From contig JAJCZV010000092.1 in the NCBI GenBank assembly GCA_029262175.1, positions 1-33,382 of the forward strand: a stretch of 33,382 nucleotides of DNA, read 5' to 3'. The notes under the pieces are model-generated. The model saw only the letters and a list, made by a program, of their open reading frames with translations, made no database searches and was not told the origin of the DNA. The DNA comes from Gemmatimonadota bacterium. Its GTDB lineage: Bacteria; Gemmatimonadota; Gemmatimonadetes; Palauibacterales; Palauibacteraceae. Within the stretch, counting starts at the first letter, position 1, and the number at the start of each line of letters is the position of its first letter. Of this stretch, positions 23,306 through 31,506 are shown in pieces. The position numbers and the translations under genes are program-made.

Positions 23306-24283
23306 GTGTCTGCTTCCGCCACCATCCTGCTATATCACCGCGTGGCCACGCCAGCCTCGGATCCCCACGCGATCTGTGTGTCGGAGGACCGATTCGCCGA
23401 GCAACTGCGGCTTCTTGTCGATCGCTATCACCCTTTGCCGCTCACGGAGGTCGTTCGCGGCCTGGACGCGCATGACCTGCCTGCCAACGCTGTCAGCCTC
23501 ACGTTTGACGACGGCTACGGGGACAACGCCCAGGTGGCATTCCCACTTCTCCGGGAATACGGGGTGCCGGCCACCATCTTCGTGGCCACCGCTAATCTCG
23601 GCACCGACGTCGAGTTCTGGTGGGACCGCCTCCAATCGATCTTTCTGACGGCCGGGTCGCTGCCGCGCCGACTATCGCTATGGATCGGCCGACGACCGTT
23701 TTACGCAGATCTCGGAGAGGATCGGGAATACGGGCCGGCCGAAGTCCGCCGTCACCGAGATTGGATGGCAGCATTGGAGCGTCCCCCAACGCGCCGACAC
23801 CAGACCTACCTGCGGCTCTTCGGGCGTATCCAGCGTCTGCGGGCCCGCTCGGCCAACGCCACTTTGGAAAGGCTCGAGTCGTGGGCCCAGGTCCCGGCGT
23901 CAACCCGGTCGTCGCGACGGTGTCTCAGCAACGAGGAGCTCACGGCGATGAGAGGCAGCGGGCTGATCGAGGTCGGAGCGCATACCGCGCATCACCCACG
24001 GCTCTCGAAGTTGCGCCGGGCCGATCGGATCGAAGAGATCGTCGTCGGTCGAGAGGATCTCGTGGACCTCGTCGGCCCGATTCGGCACTTCGCCTATCCG
24101 TTCGGCGACGATGTGGACTCCGCCGCGCTGGTACGGGCCGCTGGTTTCACGTCGGCTTGCACGACAAAGGCTGGATCGGCTACGGCCAGATCCGATCGCT
24201 ACCGGCTTCCACGACATCGCGTTGGTGATTATTCCGCCGCCACGCTGCAGGCACAGATGAAAGCGCTGGATTCAGCTCCCTAA
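23306..24283 (+). CDS. Polysaccharide deacetylase (NodB homology domain)
   Basis: A 325-residue carbohydrate esterase of family 4. Motif 1 is TFDDGYGDN (metal-binding and catalytic Asp). Motif 2 is HTAHHPRLS, the H-x3-H-P pattern. ATILLYHRV opens the domain and IRHFAYPFGDD is a later motif. No signal peptide is seen, so it may act on a cytosolic or lipid-linked glycan intermediate. A region of about 90 residues between the motifs (WWDRLQSIFL to LESWAQV) is a family-typical insert. GTG 23306 has AAGAG 5 nt upstream. The 3' end overlaps the opposite-strand glycosyltransferase by 104 bp. Confidence 0.87.
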   Translation: MSASATILLYHRVATPASDPHAICVSEDRFAEQLRLLVDRYHPLPLTEVVRGLDAHDLPANAVSLTFDDGYGDNAQVAFPLLREYGVPATIFVATANLGTDVEFWWDRLQSIFLTAGSLPRRLSLWIGRRPFYADLGEDREYGPAEVRRHRDWMAALERPPTRRHQTYLRLFGRIQRLRARSANATLERLESWAQVPASTRSSRRCLSNEELTAMRGSGLIEVGAHTAHHPRLSKLRRADRIEEIVVGREDLVDLVGPIRHFAYPFGDDVDSAALVRAAGFTSACTTKAGSATARSDRYRLPRHRVGDYSAATLQAQMKALDSAP

Positions 24284-25124
24284 GGTCCGCCTGACCGTCT
24301 GGAACTCTCCCCTCTCGCAGGCGTCGGCCGTCGACGTCTGCCGACAATCCCTCGGCAGGCTGCGAGGGGTAGGACTCCGCCCAAAGCGCTGCGTGTTTGT
24401 TGAAGACGTACTGGCTATAGACGCGCGCCAAGACGAGCCCCCGCCATCCGTCCAAGAACCCGCCTCGTAGGATGTAGACCTTGAAGAACCGCCAGCGAGC
24501 CCGAACGAACGCCTTTGGAACGCTGCCACGCTTCCCGCTTCTCGCGGCCTCCCCCGCAGCATAGCAGGCGTAGTCCGCGAGCTTTTCGAGCAGGTGGTGG
24601 TAGTCGCGATGCGCGTGGTGGAGCAACCGTCCTTCGAGGTGGCCAATCGACCCAGGGGCAGGGGCGATCTCTTCATGAACGACAGACGTGAACGAAGCGC
24701 CTTCGCGTCTAAAGAGGTGTAGATGGCCGACCCCGCATTCGCCGTGGGTCAGATAGCGGCCGAAGACGTAAGTGGACCAACGGATCCGAAACGCCGTCTC
24801 CTCGACATGCTTGCGCGACATGAGCGTCTCGATCTCGGCCCGCAACTCTTCAGAGACCCGCTCGTCGGCGTCGATTCTCAGCACCCACTCGCATGTGGCC
24901 TTACCCAACGCTCGCTGCTTCTGCGCTCCCCAGCCGGGCCAATCAGCCGTGACGAACACCTTGTCCGTGTACTCGCGGCAGATGTCCACGGTGCCGTCTG
25001 AGGAGGCCGCGTCGAAGACAAGGATCTCGTCGGCGAGGCCACTCACAGATTCGAGACACGCGCGGATGCGATCGGCCTCGTCACGTGTGATGATGATCAC
25101 GGAAAGAGAATGCTCTGAGCGCAT
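24180..25124 (-). CDS. Family 2 glycosyltransferase, WaaE/KdtX-like
   Basis: A 314-residue enzyme: LSVIIITRDEADRIRACLESV, DEILVFDAASSDGT, WGAQKQRALGKATCEWVLRIDADERV, then GHLHLFRRE and a membrane-associated C-terminal region (YILRGGFLDGWRGLVLARVYSQYVF). The pattern is that of WaaE/KdtX, which adds glucose to the LPS inner core; the exact sugar here is inferred. About the last 45 residues are not family-like, and their coding sequence is antisense to the end of the deacetylase gene. This suggests loss of an earlier stop codon. Confidence 0.86.
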   Translation of the reverse strand: MRSEHSLSVIIITRDEADRIRACLESVSGLADEILVFDAASSDGTVDICREYTDKVFVTADWPGWGAQKQRALGKATCEWVLRIDADERVSEELRAEIETLMSRKHVEETAFRIRWSTYVFGRYLTHGECGVGHLHLFRREGASFTSVVHEEIAPAPGSIGHLEGRLLHHAHRDYHHLLEKLADYACYAAGEAARSGKRGSVPKAFVRARWRFFKVYILRGGFLDGWRGLVLARVYSQYVFNKHAALWAESYPSQPAEGLSADVDGRRLREGRVPDGQADLRELNPALSSVPAAWRRNNHQRDVVEAGSDRIWP

Positions 25125-25201
25125 CGAACCAACATGTCACGATAAGCCGCCAGCCGAAATAGTCGGGAGATCTCCAAAGACCAGCAGCGCCCCGTCGGGG
25201 C

Positions 25202-26161
25202 TCATTCTAGGCGCTGGAGCCGCGTCGGGTCGGTTCGTCGCGCATCTCCCATAGGTCTCGGGCGGAGCCGCTCGATGAGGTCGTCGACGGTCGGCCAACC
25301 GTCATCGACATCGAGGATCTCTCCTCTCCAGGGCCCGGACCACGTCCATATGCTATGGTAGATGCACAGAACGTCGGTCCCGACCGCGGCGGCGAGGTGA
25401 GCGGGTCCGGTCAGGTTCGAGAGCACCTGCTCAGCACGAGCGCAAACCGCTGCGTAGGCCCCGAGACGCAGCCCAGGCAGCGCCGCCGCGTCAGGTACCG
25501 CCGCGGCACAGGCGGTTTCTTCACCCGGACCTGGGCATGTCACCAGAAGCCGCCCGTCCTGACTCAAGCGGCGCGAAGCCTCCCGCCAGTGTGGCCAAAC
25601 GCGGTTGCCGCCACGGACGCCCACGGTCAGGGGGCACACCAGCGTGAAAGGCTCCTCCACACCGGATTGTTGCAAGGCCGCCTCCGCTTGTGCGTGATGC
25701 GTTTCGGTGAGCGGAAGATAGGGCCGCGAAGGAGCACGCTCCGGCCAGCTTCCCTCCGGACGGAAGGTTTCGTGGGCCAACTTCGCCAGCTCCCAGTAGG
25801 CCGCCATCGCTGGGACGCGGCGTGGCCGGTCCATCGCCCGAAAGAGAAGCGGCCGCCGACCCTTCTCCCCCGAGAAGCCGATGGCGCGCACGCCGGCAAG
25901 GCGAAAGGAGCCGGCGGTCCCGAGACTCTCGGTGATCAGAAGGCCATCGCGAATCCGTGTGGACCTCAAGACGCGCGCAGGACGGATGACACCCTTCCCC
26001 ACCGGTAGCACGGGCCGGTCGAATCCCGCCAAAAGGTCGCGGGCCCAGGGTCGTCCTACGAAGTGAAGTCGGAAGCCAGCCGAGCGAAGCCCATGAAGGG
26101 TTGGAACGGTTAGGCATGCATCGCCGACCCAGTTTGGCAAACGGACGAGCAGGTCGCTCAT
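25202..26161 (-). CDS. Family 9 glycosyltransferase (heptosyltransferase-like)
   Basis: A 319-residue GT-B enzyme of the heptosyltransferase type that builds the LPS inner core from ADP-heptose. It begins LLVRLPNWVGDACLTVPTLHGLRSAG, the family opening. The second domain has TLVCPLTVGVRGGNRVWPHW, EQVLSNLTGPAHLAAAVGTDVLCIYH (donor-binding region) and GPWRGEILDVDDGWP. The ATG at 26159-26161 is chosen because the family begins at once; the frame upstream lacks family resemblance. The ribosome binding site is weak. The 273 bp upstream hold no other gene. Confidence 0.85.
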   Translation of the reverse strand: MSDLLVRLPNWVGDACLTVPTLHGLRSAGFRLHFVGRPWARDLLAGFDRPVLPVGKGVIRPARVLRSTRIRDGLLITESLGTAGSFRLAGVRAIGFSGEKGRRPLLFRAMDRPRRVPAMAAYWELAKLAHETFRPEGSWPERAPSRPYLPLTETHHAQAEAALQQSGVEEPFTLVCPLTVGVRGGNRVWPHWREASRRLSQDGRLLVTCPGPGEETACAAAVPDAAALPGLRLGAYAAVCARAEQVLSNLTGPAHLAAAVGTDVLCIYHSIWTWSGPWRGEILDVDDGWPTVDDLIERLRPRPMGDARRTDPTRLQRLE

Positions 26162-26434
26162 GGACTCAGGAATGACGGACTGTTTCGGGTCAACCGCAAC
26201 ACTCCTTCTTGTTGTGTCGCAATTTGTCGGGTCGCAACACGGCTCGCCCGCTCGAGCCGCGGTACGCAGAGAAACGGTGACGATCGCGGAGCATGCGGGG
26301 CGGACGCACAGCATCGCACGGGGGGTAGTATGAACGAACGCCCTCTCGTCGTCCACTTCGCACGGCTCGAAAGTCAGTAGCGCTTCGTGCAACTACCTTC
26401 ACACAGGTGATGAGCGCCTCCGGAAAGGATCGAT

Positions 26435-27217
26435 ATGCCAAACAGAACCGACCCCCGACGCGCAGTCCTCTACCTAACGTGGGGAGAGAGCCAGGCCGCG
26501 CTCGTCGCTGCGAGTGTCCGGGAGAGTCGTCTCGATCCCTATGACGTATATTGGGTCACAGACGTAGTACCCGAGGACGTCCCGCCCGAAATCACCGTCA
26601 TCGAGGCGACGTACAAAGGCGCACGCGGCAACCTCGCTAAGGCTCAGCTGGGATCTTTTCTTCCCCCGGGGTATGACTCCTACCTTTTCCTCGACTCGGA
26701 CACCCGAGTGCTCGGGAACGTCGAACTCGGATTCCAGCTGGCTGAGCGCGCCGGCATCGCCATGGTCCCCGCGCCGGTCTACTCGCTGGCCAATTACATG
26801 AACGGACGCGAGATCATGGCGGCCGAGGGGATCCCGTGCCGTGGCCAGATGATCTACAACACGGGGGTGATCTTCTTCGCAGCAGGGATCCAGGTCGTCG
26901 AGGTTCTTGCGCTGTGGCGGGAGCTAGCTGTGCGGCTCGAATCCAAGAGCCGATCCGATCAGCTGCTGCTGGGCATCGCGATGCTCAAGCTTGAATTCGA
27001 GCCGGCGGCGCTCTCACCCAATTTCAACTACCGCGCGTTTGGTGACCGGATTGTAGGCGAGGTCCGAATTTGGCACTCGCCTGATCGCGTCCCGCGTTCG
27101 CTGAATCGCTTTCCGAAGGTGACCCGTCGGGTCGTGAGGGGACGGATGCGAACATGGGGCGGCATCCGGCGGATTCGCCTACCCTACTGGCTGCGCCCCT
27201 ATCTCGGGGAACGGTAG
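26435..27217 (+). CDS. Putative nucleotide-diphospho-sugar transferase (GT8-like)
   Basis: A 260-residue protein with a GT-A-like pattern: RRAVLYLTWGESQAALVAASV, then AQLGSFLPPGYDSYLFLDSDTRVLG with a D-S-D metal motif, and QMIYNTGVIFFA in the acceptor region. The last 30 residues are very basic (RRVVRGRMRTWGGIRRIR) and could contact membranes. The fold and DxD motif support a glycosyltransferase; the GT8 assignment is tentative. ATG 26435 has GGAAAGG about 6 nt upstream. It is followed by a good intrinsic terminator at 27250-27287, so the gene is probably monocistronic. Confidence 0.75.
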   Translation: MPNRTDPRRAVLYLTWGESQAALVAASVRESRLDPYDVYWVTDVVPEDVPPEITVIEATYKGARGNLAKAQLGSFLPPGYDSYLFLDSDTRVLGNVELGFQLAERAGIAMVPAPVYSLANYMNGREIMAAEGIPCRGQMIYNTGVIFFAAGIQVVEVLALWRELAVRLESKSRSDQLLLGIAMLKLEFEPAALSPNFNYRAFGDRIVGEVRIWHSPDRVPRSLNRFPKVTRRVVRGRMRTWGGIRRIRLPYWLRPYLGER

Positions 27218-27249
27218 ACCATGGTGAACAACGGCTAATCCCCTAGTCC

Positions 27250-27287
27250 GCGAGGGCCATGACAATCTGGTTTAGGCTCTCGCTTTT
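27250..27287 (+). terminator. Intrinsic terminator of the GT8-like gene
   Basis: GCGAGGGCC (27250-27258) pairs with GGCTCTCGC (27275-27283), 9 bp with one G-U pair, around a 16-nt loop, followed directly by TTTT. It lies 33 bp after the stop, between two convergent genes, and is the clearest rho-independent terminator in the window. Confidence 0.7.
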
Positions 27288-27326
27288 GTCGGACAGGCTG
27301 GGCGCTTCGGCCTGGAAGGGGTGAGT

Positions 27327-28589
27327 TCATGGGGCCGGCAGTCCGAGCGCGAAGAAATCCAAGAAGACCGCCGCCATCGTTCGCGCTCCGACAAAGATCG
27401 CTTCTTCGTCGGCCACATAGTCCGGGGTGTGCGGCATCCCGACCCATCCTCGTTCGGCGTTCGAGACGCCCAAGAAGTACATCGCCCCTGGCACTTCGTC
27501 TTGGAACGATCCGAAGTCTTCGCTGAAGGCCGGCGTCATGCTTTCCATCGGAATCACGGCGTTCTCGCCCAGGACCGCGCGAGCCGAAACGTTCGCGGCA
27601 TCGACGAGCGCCGGCGTGTTCGTGACACCCGCAATCCAGCGTTCCTGGTAGTCCAGCGTGAACTCGATGCCTTCGCGGCCCAAGTCCCTTAGCCCGTTCT
27701 CGATCCGTCGTTGCGCAGCACGGCTCGTTTCGCGGCTCGAGGTGGTCAGAGTCGCGATGGCTCGCCATCCACCGTTCGTGTCTTCAGAGGCACGCACGCC
27801 CTGCGCGAGGACGAAGTCGTCTGCGGTTGGCGTGAACGCGTCCTGGCCCGTCATTGTCGCGACGCTCATCAAGAGTTGCCGGGCCGACTGGGCCGCCGAT
27901 TCCAGGTCCCCCGTGCCGCCCACGTCGACCCGGACCGCGTCGCGACCGGGCATCTGAGTCTCCCGCGCGATCGCGACCTGGCCCACCGGCAGCGGCGCAG
28001 TGTGAAGCGCGAGAACGGCGTCGGGAGTGCGATCTGAGAACACCCCGTCGGCGAGCATGGCTCGGGCCCCCGACGCCGACTCTTCCGCTGGTTGGAAGAT
28101 GAGCATCACAGAACCCGCCAGCTGGTCTCGAACCGCCGCGAATCCCTCGGCCAACGCGAGACCGATCGTGGTGTGGATGTCATGACCGCAGATATGACGA
28201 ACGCCCGCAATCTCCGAGGCGAAGTCCACCGGGTCCGGCGCCGTCGAGCGCACCGCGTCCATGTCCGCCCGAAAGGCCAGCATTGGACCTTCGGCGGCCC
28301 CATGGAGGACACCGACGACACCATGTCCGCCGATCCCAGTGCTCACGTCAAACCCGGCCGCGCGCAGGCGATCGGCGATGATCCCTGCCGTCCGCACCTC
28401 TTGCCCCGAGATCTCCGGGTTCCGGTGGAGGTCTCGACGCACCGCGATGAGCTCAGCGCGGGCGACTTCGACCGTCTCGACGAAACGCGCGAGTGCCTCT
28501 TCGGAAGCGGCGGTCTGCTGTGCCCCTCCTGCGGCGGGCACGACGGCGAGGAGAGCGGCGGCCAACAGGATGTTGGATCGGGTATTCAC
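27327..28589 (-). CDS. Secreted M20 family amidohydrolase/peptidase
   Basis: A 420-residue metallohydrolase of the M20D (amidohydrolase) branch, which cleaves N-acyl or amide bonds of amino-acid conjugates. A signal peptide (ILLAAALLAVVPAAGGAQ) sends it to the periplasm. Family motifs are LHRNPEISGQEV, FRADMDAV, the metal site C134-G-H136-D-I-H139, PAEES with the catalytic Glu, and LHTAPLPVG. The C-terminus FSEDFGSFQDEVPGAMYFLG is also standard. Length is normal. GTG 28587-28589 has GGAG 7 nt upstream. Upstream on the same strand is a lipocalin-like lipoprotein gene, with two alternative hairpins between them. Confidence 0.92.
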   Translation of the reverse strand: MNTRSNILLAAALLAVVPAAGGAQQTAASEEALARFVETVEVARAELIAVRRDLHRNPEISGQEVRTAGIIADRLRAAGFDVSTGIGGHGVVGVLHGAAEGPMLAFRADMDAVRSTAPDPVDFASEIAGVRHICGHDIHTTIGLALAEGFAAVRDQLAGSVMLIFQPAEESASGARAMLADGVFSDRTPDAVLALHTAPLPVGQVAIARETQMPGRDAVRVDVGGTGDLESAAQSARQLLMSVATMTGQDAFTPTADDFVLAQGVRASEDTNGGWRAIATLTTSSRETSRAAQRRIENGLRDLGREGIEFTLDYQERWIAGVTNTPALVDAANVSARAVLGENAVIPMESMTPAFSEDFGSFQDEVPGAMYFLGVSNAERGWVGMPHTPDYVADEEAIFVGARTMAAVFLDFFALGLPAP

Positions 28590-28691
28590 AGAGCGCTCCA
28601 GGACCGTAGGAAGGGGAGATCGGACATCCTTAAGACGATCCGTGGCCAGGATGAGTTTCGAGAGACGAACGAGTGGGGGTCGGGCCCGTAG

Positions 28692-28722
28692 GGCGTGTCG
28701 CCCACGCCCAAGGCTTGGGCGG
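28692..28722 (-). promoter_or_regulatory. Two overlapping, mutually exclusive hairpins
   Basis: GGGCGTG/CACGCCC (28692-28710, 5-nt loop) and CGCCCAAG/CTTGGGCG (28706-28722) share bases 28706-28710, so only one can form. They lie after the lipocalin-like gene and before the M20 gene. They may be a terminator or an attenuator; no T-run is present. Confidence 0.45.
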
Positions 28723-28733
28723 CAGCCAACCCA

Positions 28734-29240
28734 TTAGTTGCGGAGCCACACCAGACGACTCTCGCTCTCGACTGGCGTGAGGACGATGCGGTCCTTGCCC
28801 TCGAACACGAAGTTTCGCACCCGATGCGTCCCCACCCACGTCGGCGCTGTACTACCCAATACATGATGCGTCACCGTTTGGGCGGCCTCGTCCACTTCAT
28901 AGGTACCGTAGTAGCTAAAGTGTCGTCGCCTCATCAGGGCAACAGCCTCTGATGATTCCAGCGCTTCGATTCCATCCAGGCTGAGCTCGGAACAGCCCAG
29001 CTGCGCCGACATGTGTCCGTCAGCCGTGTAGGCGATCTGGCCCGAGTGGTCCCCTTCTTCATCCGTGCACCGCGGGGTATCGGCGGCGATGGTCCAGGAG
29101 TCCAGCCGCCACGAACCCACGACGCTCGGCGCTGAAGAGTCGGCCGAGCCCTGGGCAGTCTCCCCACCACTGGCGGGGGCGCACGATATGCCGGCGGTGA
29201 CCACAACGACGGCCAGCGAAACGAGCGAGCGTGACTTCAT
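28734..29240 (-). CDS. Lipocalin-like domain lipoprotein
   Basis: A 168-residue probable lipoprotein. The signal (RSLVSLAVVVVTAGISC) ends in a lipobox-like G-I-S-C with Cys at about residue 20, followed by a Ser/Ala/Gly-rich linker. The mature part begins VVGSWRLDSWTI and includes SGQIAYTADGHMSAQLGC, the pattern of bacterial lipocalin-like domains, then FSYYGTYEVDEAAQTVTHHV. Family members bind small hydrophobic ligands or are uncharacterised; the function here is unknown. ATG 29238-29240 is chosen because the signal peptide starts there. It diverges from the marR gene. Confidence 0.8.
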   Translation of the reverse strand: MKSRSLVSLAVVVVTAGISCAPASGGETAQGSADSSAPSVVGSWRLDSWTIAADTPRCTDEEGDHSGQIAYTADGHMSAQLGCSELSLDGIEALESSEAVALMRRRHFSYYGTYEVDEAAQTVTHHVLGSTAPTWVGTHRVRNFVFEGKDRIVLTPVESESRLVWLRN

Positions 29241-29591
29241 TGGATTCGACCTCGTTAGAGACATTGCTTACGTGCGACGCGAATCAGCCACGCCGGCGTT
29301 GGTTCGCGATGAGTACGTTGCTCGGCCCCCCTCGACTAGGGCGGCCAAGTCAGACCCGCGCCGTTGTTGATGCCCGGACTCTTCTAATCTGGCAGAATTA
29401 GATTTGCGGTGGAACACCGTCGCGCGCTCCCGACGCCCACGCACCTCCGTCGCGTCCCGCGAAGTCGAGACTCCCGTCACTCCAGGGGCAAGCACTTCAG
29501 CCCATGCGAGCCCCATGCAGCAGGTCGTATGATTACCCCGTCCAGGTACGGGGTGCGGGAACATCCCGACCTCGCGTGAATCGGAGTCGGT
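29241..29591. other. Intergenic region between lipocalin-like gene and marR
   Basis: No gene is seen in this 351-bp divergent region. It should hold promoters for both neighbours. The only clear structure is the inverted repeat at 29383-29402, listed separately. Confidence 0.6.
29383..29402. promoter_or_regulatory. Inverted repeat, possible MarR operator
   Basis: TCTAAT and ATTAGA are separated by 8 nt, and AATCT/AGATT form an overlapping second pair. The repeat is AT-rich against a GC-rich background and lies about 190 bp before the marR start, in the divergent promoter region. Binding by the adjacent MarR protein is a guess. Confidence 0.45.
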
Positions 29592-30065
29592 ATGAACAAT
29601 CACTCCAAGCCTCCTGTGCGTGAGACCCGCGCGCTGGATGCGTTCGTCAAACTTCTGCGGGCGGCCCACTGGGCGTCGCTTCGAGCGGGAGCCTCTCGGC
29701 AAGCGGCAGGCCTCACGGAAGCGCAGTTCAGTGTCATCGAAGTGTTGTACCACCGGGGGCCGCTTGCTCAGAGAGACATCGCGGAGAAGGTCCTGAGCAG
29801 CCCTGGCAACTTGACGATGGTTCTCGACAATCTCGAGCGAGAGAACCTGATCGCGCGCCGTCGTGACTCGGAAGACCGGCGCCGGCGAATCGTCACGTTG
29901 ACGAGCAAGGGACGTCGCCGAATCGGCAAGCTGTTTCCAACACACGCCGCCGGCATCGCGGAGTTGATGAGCGCGTTATCCAGCACTGAACAACGTGAGC
30001 TTGCCCGGCTCTGCCGCAAACTCGGATTGAGTGCGCAAGCCCGGGAAGCCAACGACGAGGTATAG
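29592..30065 (+). CDS. MarR family transcriptional regulator
   Basis: A 157-residue winged-helix regulator. TEAQFSVIEVLYHRGPLAQRDIAEKVLSS contains the helix-turn-helix, and PGNLTMVLDNLERENLIARRRDSEDRRRRIVTLTSKG is the recognition helix and wing with the classic D-x-R-D/R pattern. Length is typical. GGAG lies 6 nt before the ATG. MarR proteins usually repress neighbouring genes and release DNA on binding phenolic or oxidant ligands. The downstream lipoprotein gene begins 67 bp later with its own palindrome, so it may be a target. Confidence 0.92.
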   Translation: MNNHSKPPVRETRALDAFVKLLRAAHWASLRAGASRQAAGLTEAQFSVIEVLYHRGPLAQRDIAEKVLSSPGNLTMVLDNLERENLIARRRDSEDRRRRIVTLTSKGRRRIGKLFPTHAAGIAELMSALSSTEQRELARLCRKLGLSAQAREANDEV

Positions 30066-30108
30066 CCGCCGTTGACTCGCGATGGTAGCTCGATTGCTCC
30101 GATTGCTA

Positions 30109-30136
30109 TCATATCATACTATTTTATGTCATATGA
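30109..30136 (+). promoter_or_regulatory. Palindrome and promoter overlapping a start codon
   Basis: TCATAT (30109-30114) and ATATGA (30131-30136) enclose a second pair, CATA/TATG, in a very AT-rich patch. The right arm contains the ATG of the next gene. TATTTT at 30120-30125 could be a -10 element 7 nt before that ATG, which has no ribosome binding site. A leaderless transcript controlled by a repressor bound here is plausible. Confidence 0.45.
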
Positions 30137-31506
30137 CCACTCGTAATCGAGTCAAGACGTACCCGAGCCGGAGAGTCGAAGGGCGGACCGTTGCGGCCAC
30201 CTCTCTCGTCGTCGCGCTGATCTCTTTGACAGCGTGCCGCGCCGAACTGGCCCCTGCGCCCACGATCGAGTTCGTGGTCGCCGATCGCGCCATCCCCGTT
30301 CTTGCGGATCTGGCCCTCGTCGAGCCACGACCGGCGATCAACCCGTGGGATCCCGACCATCTGGTGATCGCTACGATCGCGGCCTCACCGTCCGGTAGAG
30401 ACAGCGGCTGGACCTGTCTCGTTCTGAGCACGTTGGACGGCGGAGGCTCCTGGACCGAAGCAAATCTAGGCATCGACCGCTGCATCGATCCCTGGGTCGA
30501 GTTCACGGCGCGCGATTCGTTGCTGGCAGCGGCGATCGCGATTTCGCGTGATACGACCGGCGAAGGCAGACTCGGACTCGTGTCGTATCGATCCGGCGAC
30601 CGCGGTCGATCCTGGATCGGAATGAACACCCTGATTCCCGGGTTTGAACACCCGATCCTTGCGGCCGATGGCGACTCGGCTATGACACTGATCGGAAGGA
30701 AGATGACCCGCACGACGACGGGTGATGTCCGCCATGGGGTCTATGTCGGTCACGTGTCCGATCGCGCAGACGCGATCGCCCGGCTGAGCGAAAGCCGGCC
30801 GGCCGGCACGGGCTCGGAGCTCACGGAGATCACGCCTACCGGTCTCGCGCGGTTGTCGGGTGGCCGCGTCGTCGCCTCGCTCACGGGTGGTGGAGAAGCC
30901 TGGGCTGTCCATTCGAACGACGGTGGCGTGGTCTTCGGCGCGGCCTCTCTCATCACCGACGGTTGTGCCGGCGGTGGCGCAGAAGACGGATTTGCCGGCT
31001 GGCCGACTCTAACCGTCGATGCCGGGCGGGACCGCCTCTACCACGCGTGCGTGCGGTCGGGATTCGCAGGCGTTGAAGTCCGACACTCCACGGATGAAGG
31101 GGCGACCTGGTCTCCCGCCGTCTTGCTCGGAGTGGACACGGCGGCAGCGAGCCCTCCCTCGGCCGGCCCTCCACACGCGCGGACGAGCATGTTGGCCGCG
31201 AACGAGGACGGCGTGCTCGCGGTTGCGTGGTTCGATCGCCGGAATGACCCCGACTCCGCTTGCCAGGACATCGTCTTTACCGTTTCTCGAGATGGCGGAG
31301 AGAGCTTCGCCCCTCCGCGCAGTGTTTCGAGCGAGAGATCATGCCCCAGTGTCGGAAGAAATGGCTGGGTGGCGGAGAGCTGGGAGATGGGCGGCGACTA
31401 CAGCAGTCTGATCGCGGGGCCCAACGGCGACTTTCTTCTCGTCTGGGCCGACAGTCGCACGGGCCGGTTCGCGCTTCGCTACGCCCTACTGCGGGTATCG
31501 CCGTGA
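30133..31506 (+). CDS. BNR/sialidase-like beta-propeller lipoprotein
   Basis: A 457-residue probable lipoprotein. The signal (VAATSLVVALISLTAC) ends in a lipobox. The mature part carries BNR-type Asp-box motifs: STLDGGGSW, YRSGDRGRSW, HSNDGGVVF, HSTDEGATW and VSRDGGESF, which mark a beta-propeller as in sialidases and related binding proteins. The catalytic residues of sialidase were not identified, so enzyme function is uncertain. It is exported and anchored, probably to the outer membrane. ATG 30133 is preferred over the in-frame ATG 30082 because the signal peptide fits better. The next gene overlaps its stop (GTGA). Confidence 0.78.
   Translation: MTTRNRVKTYPSRRVEGRTVAATSLVVALISLTACRAELAPAPTIEFVVADRAIPVLADLALVEPRPAINPWDPDHLVIATIAASPSGRDSGWTCLVLSTLDGGGSWTEANLGIDRCIDPWVEFTARDSLLAAAIAISRDTTGEGRLGLVSYRSGDRGRSWIGMNTLIPGFEHPILAADGDSAMTLIGRKMTRTTTGDVRHGVYVGHVSDRADAIARLSESRPAGTGSELTEITPTGLARLSGGRVVASLTGGGEAWAVHSNDGGVVFGAASLITDGCAGGGAEDGFAGWPTLTVDAGRDRLYHACVRSGFAGVEVRHSTDEGATWSPAVLLGVDTAAASPPSAGPPHARTSMLAANEDGVLAVAWFDRRNDPDSACQDIVFTVSRDGGESFAPPRSVSSERSCPSVGRNGWVAESWEMGGDYSSLIAGPNGDFLLVWADSRTGRFALRYALLRVSP

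Noticed and set aside
26210..26250. GTCGCAA direct repeats upstream of the heptosyltransferase-like gene
   Set aside because: Only 7 bp each and without dyad symmetry; too weak to call an operator.
26162..26392. Upstream extension of the heptosyltransferase-like gene by 77 codons
   Set aside because: The added residues have no family resemblance, and the enzyme's standard opening motif starts directly after the ATG at 26161.
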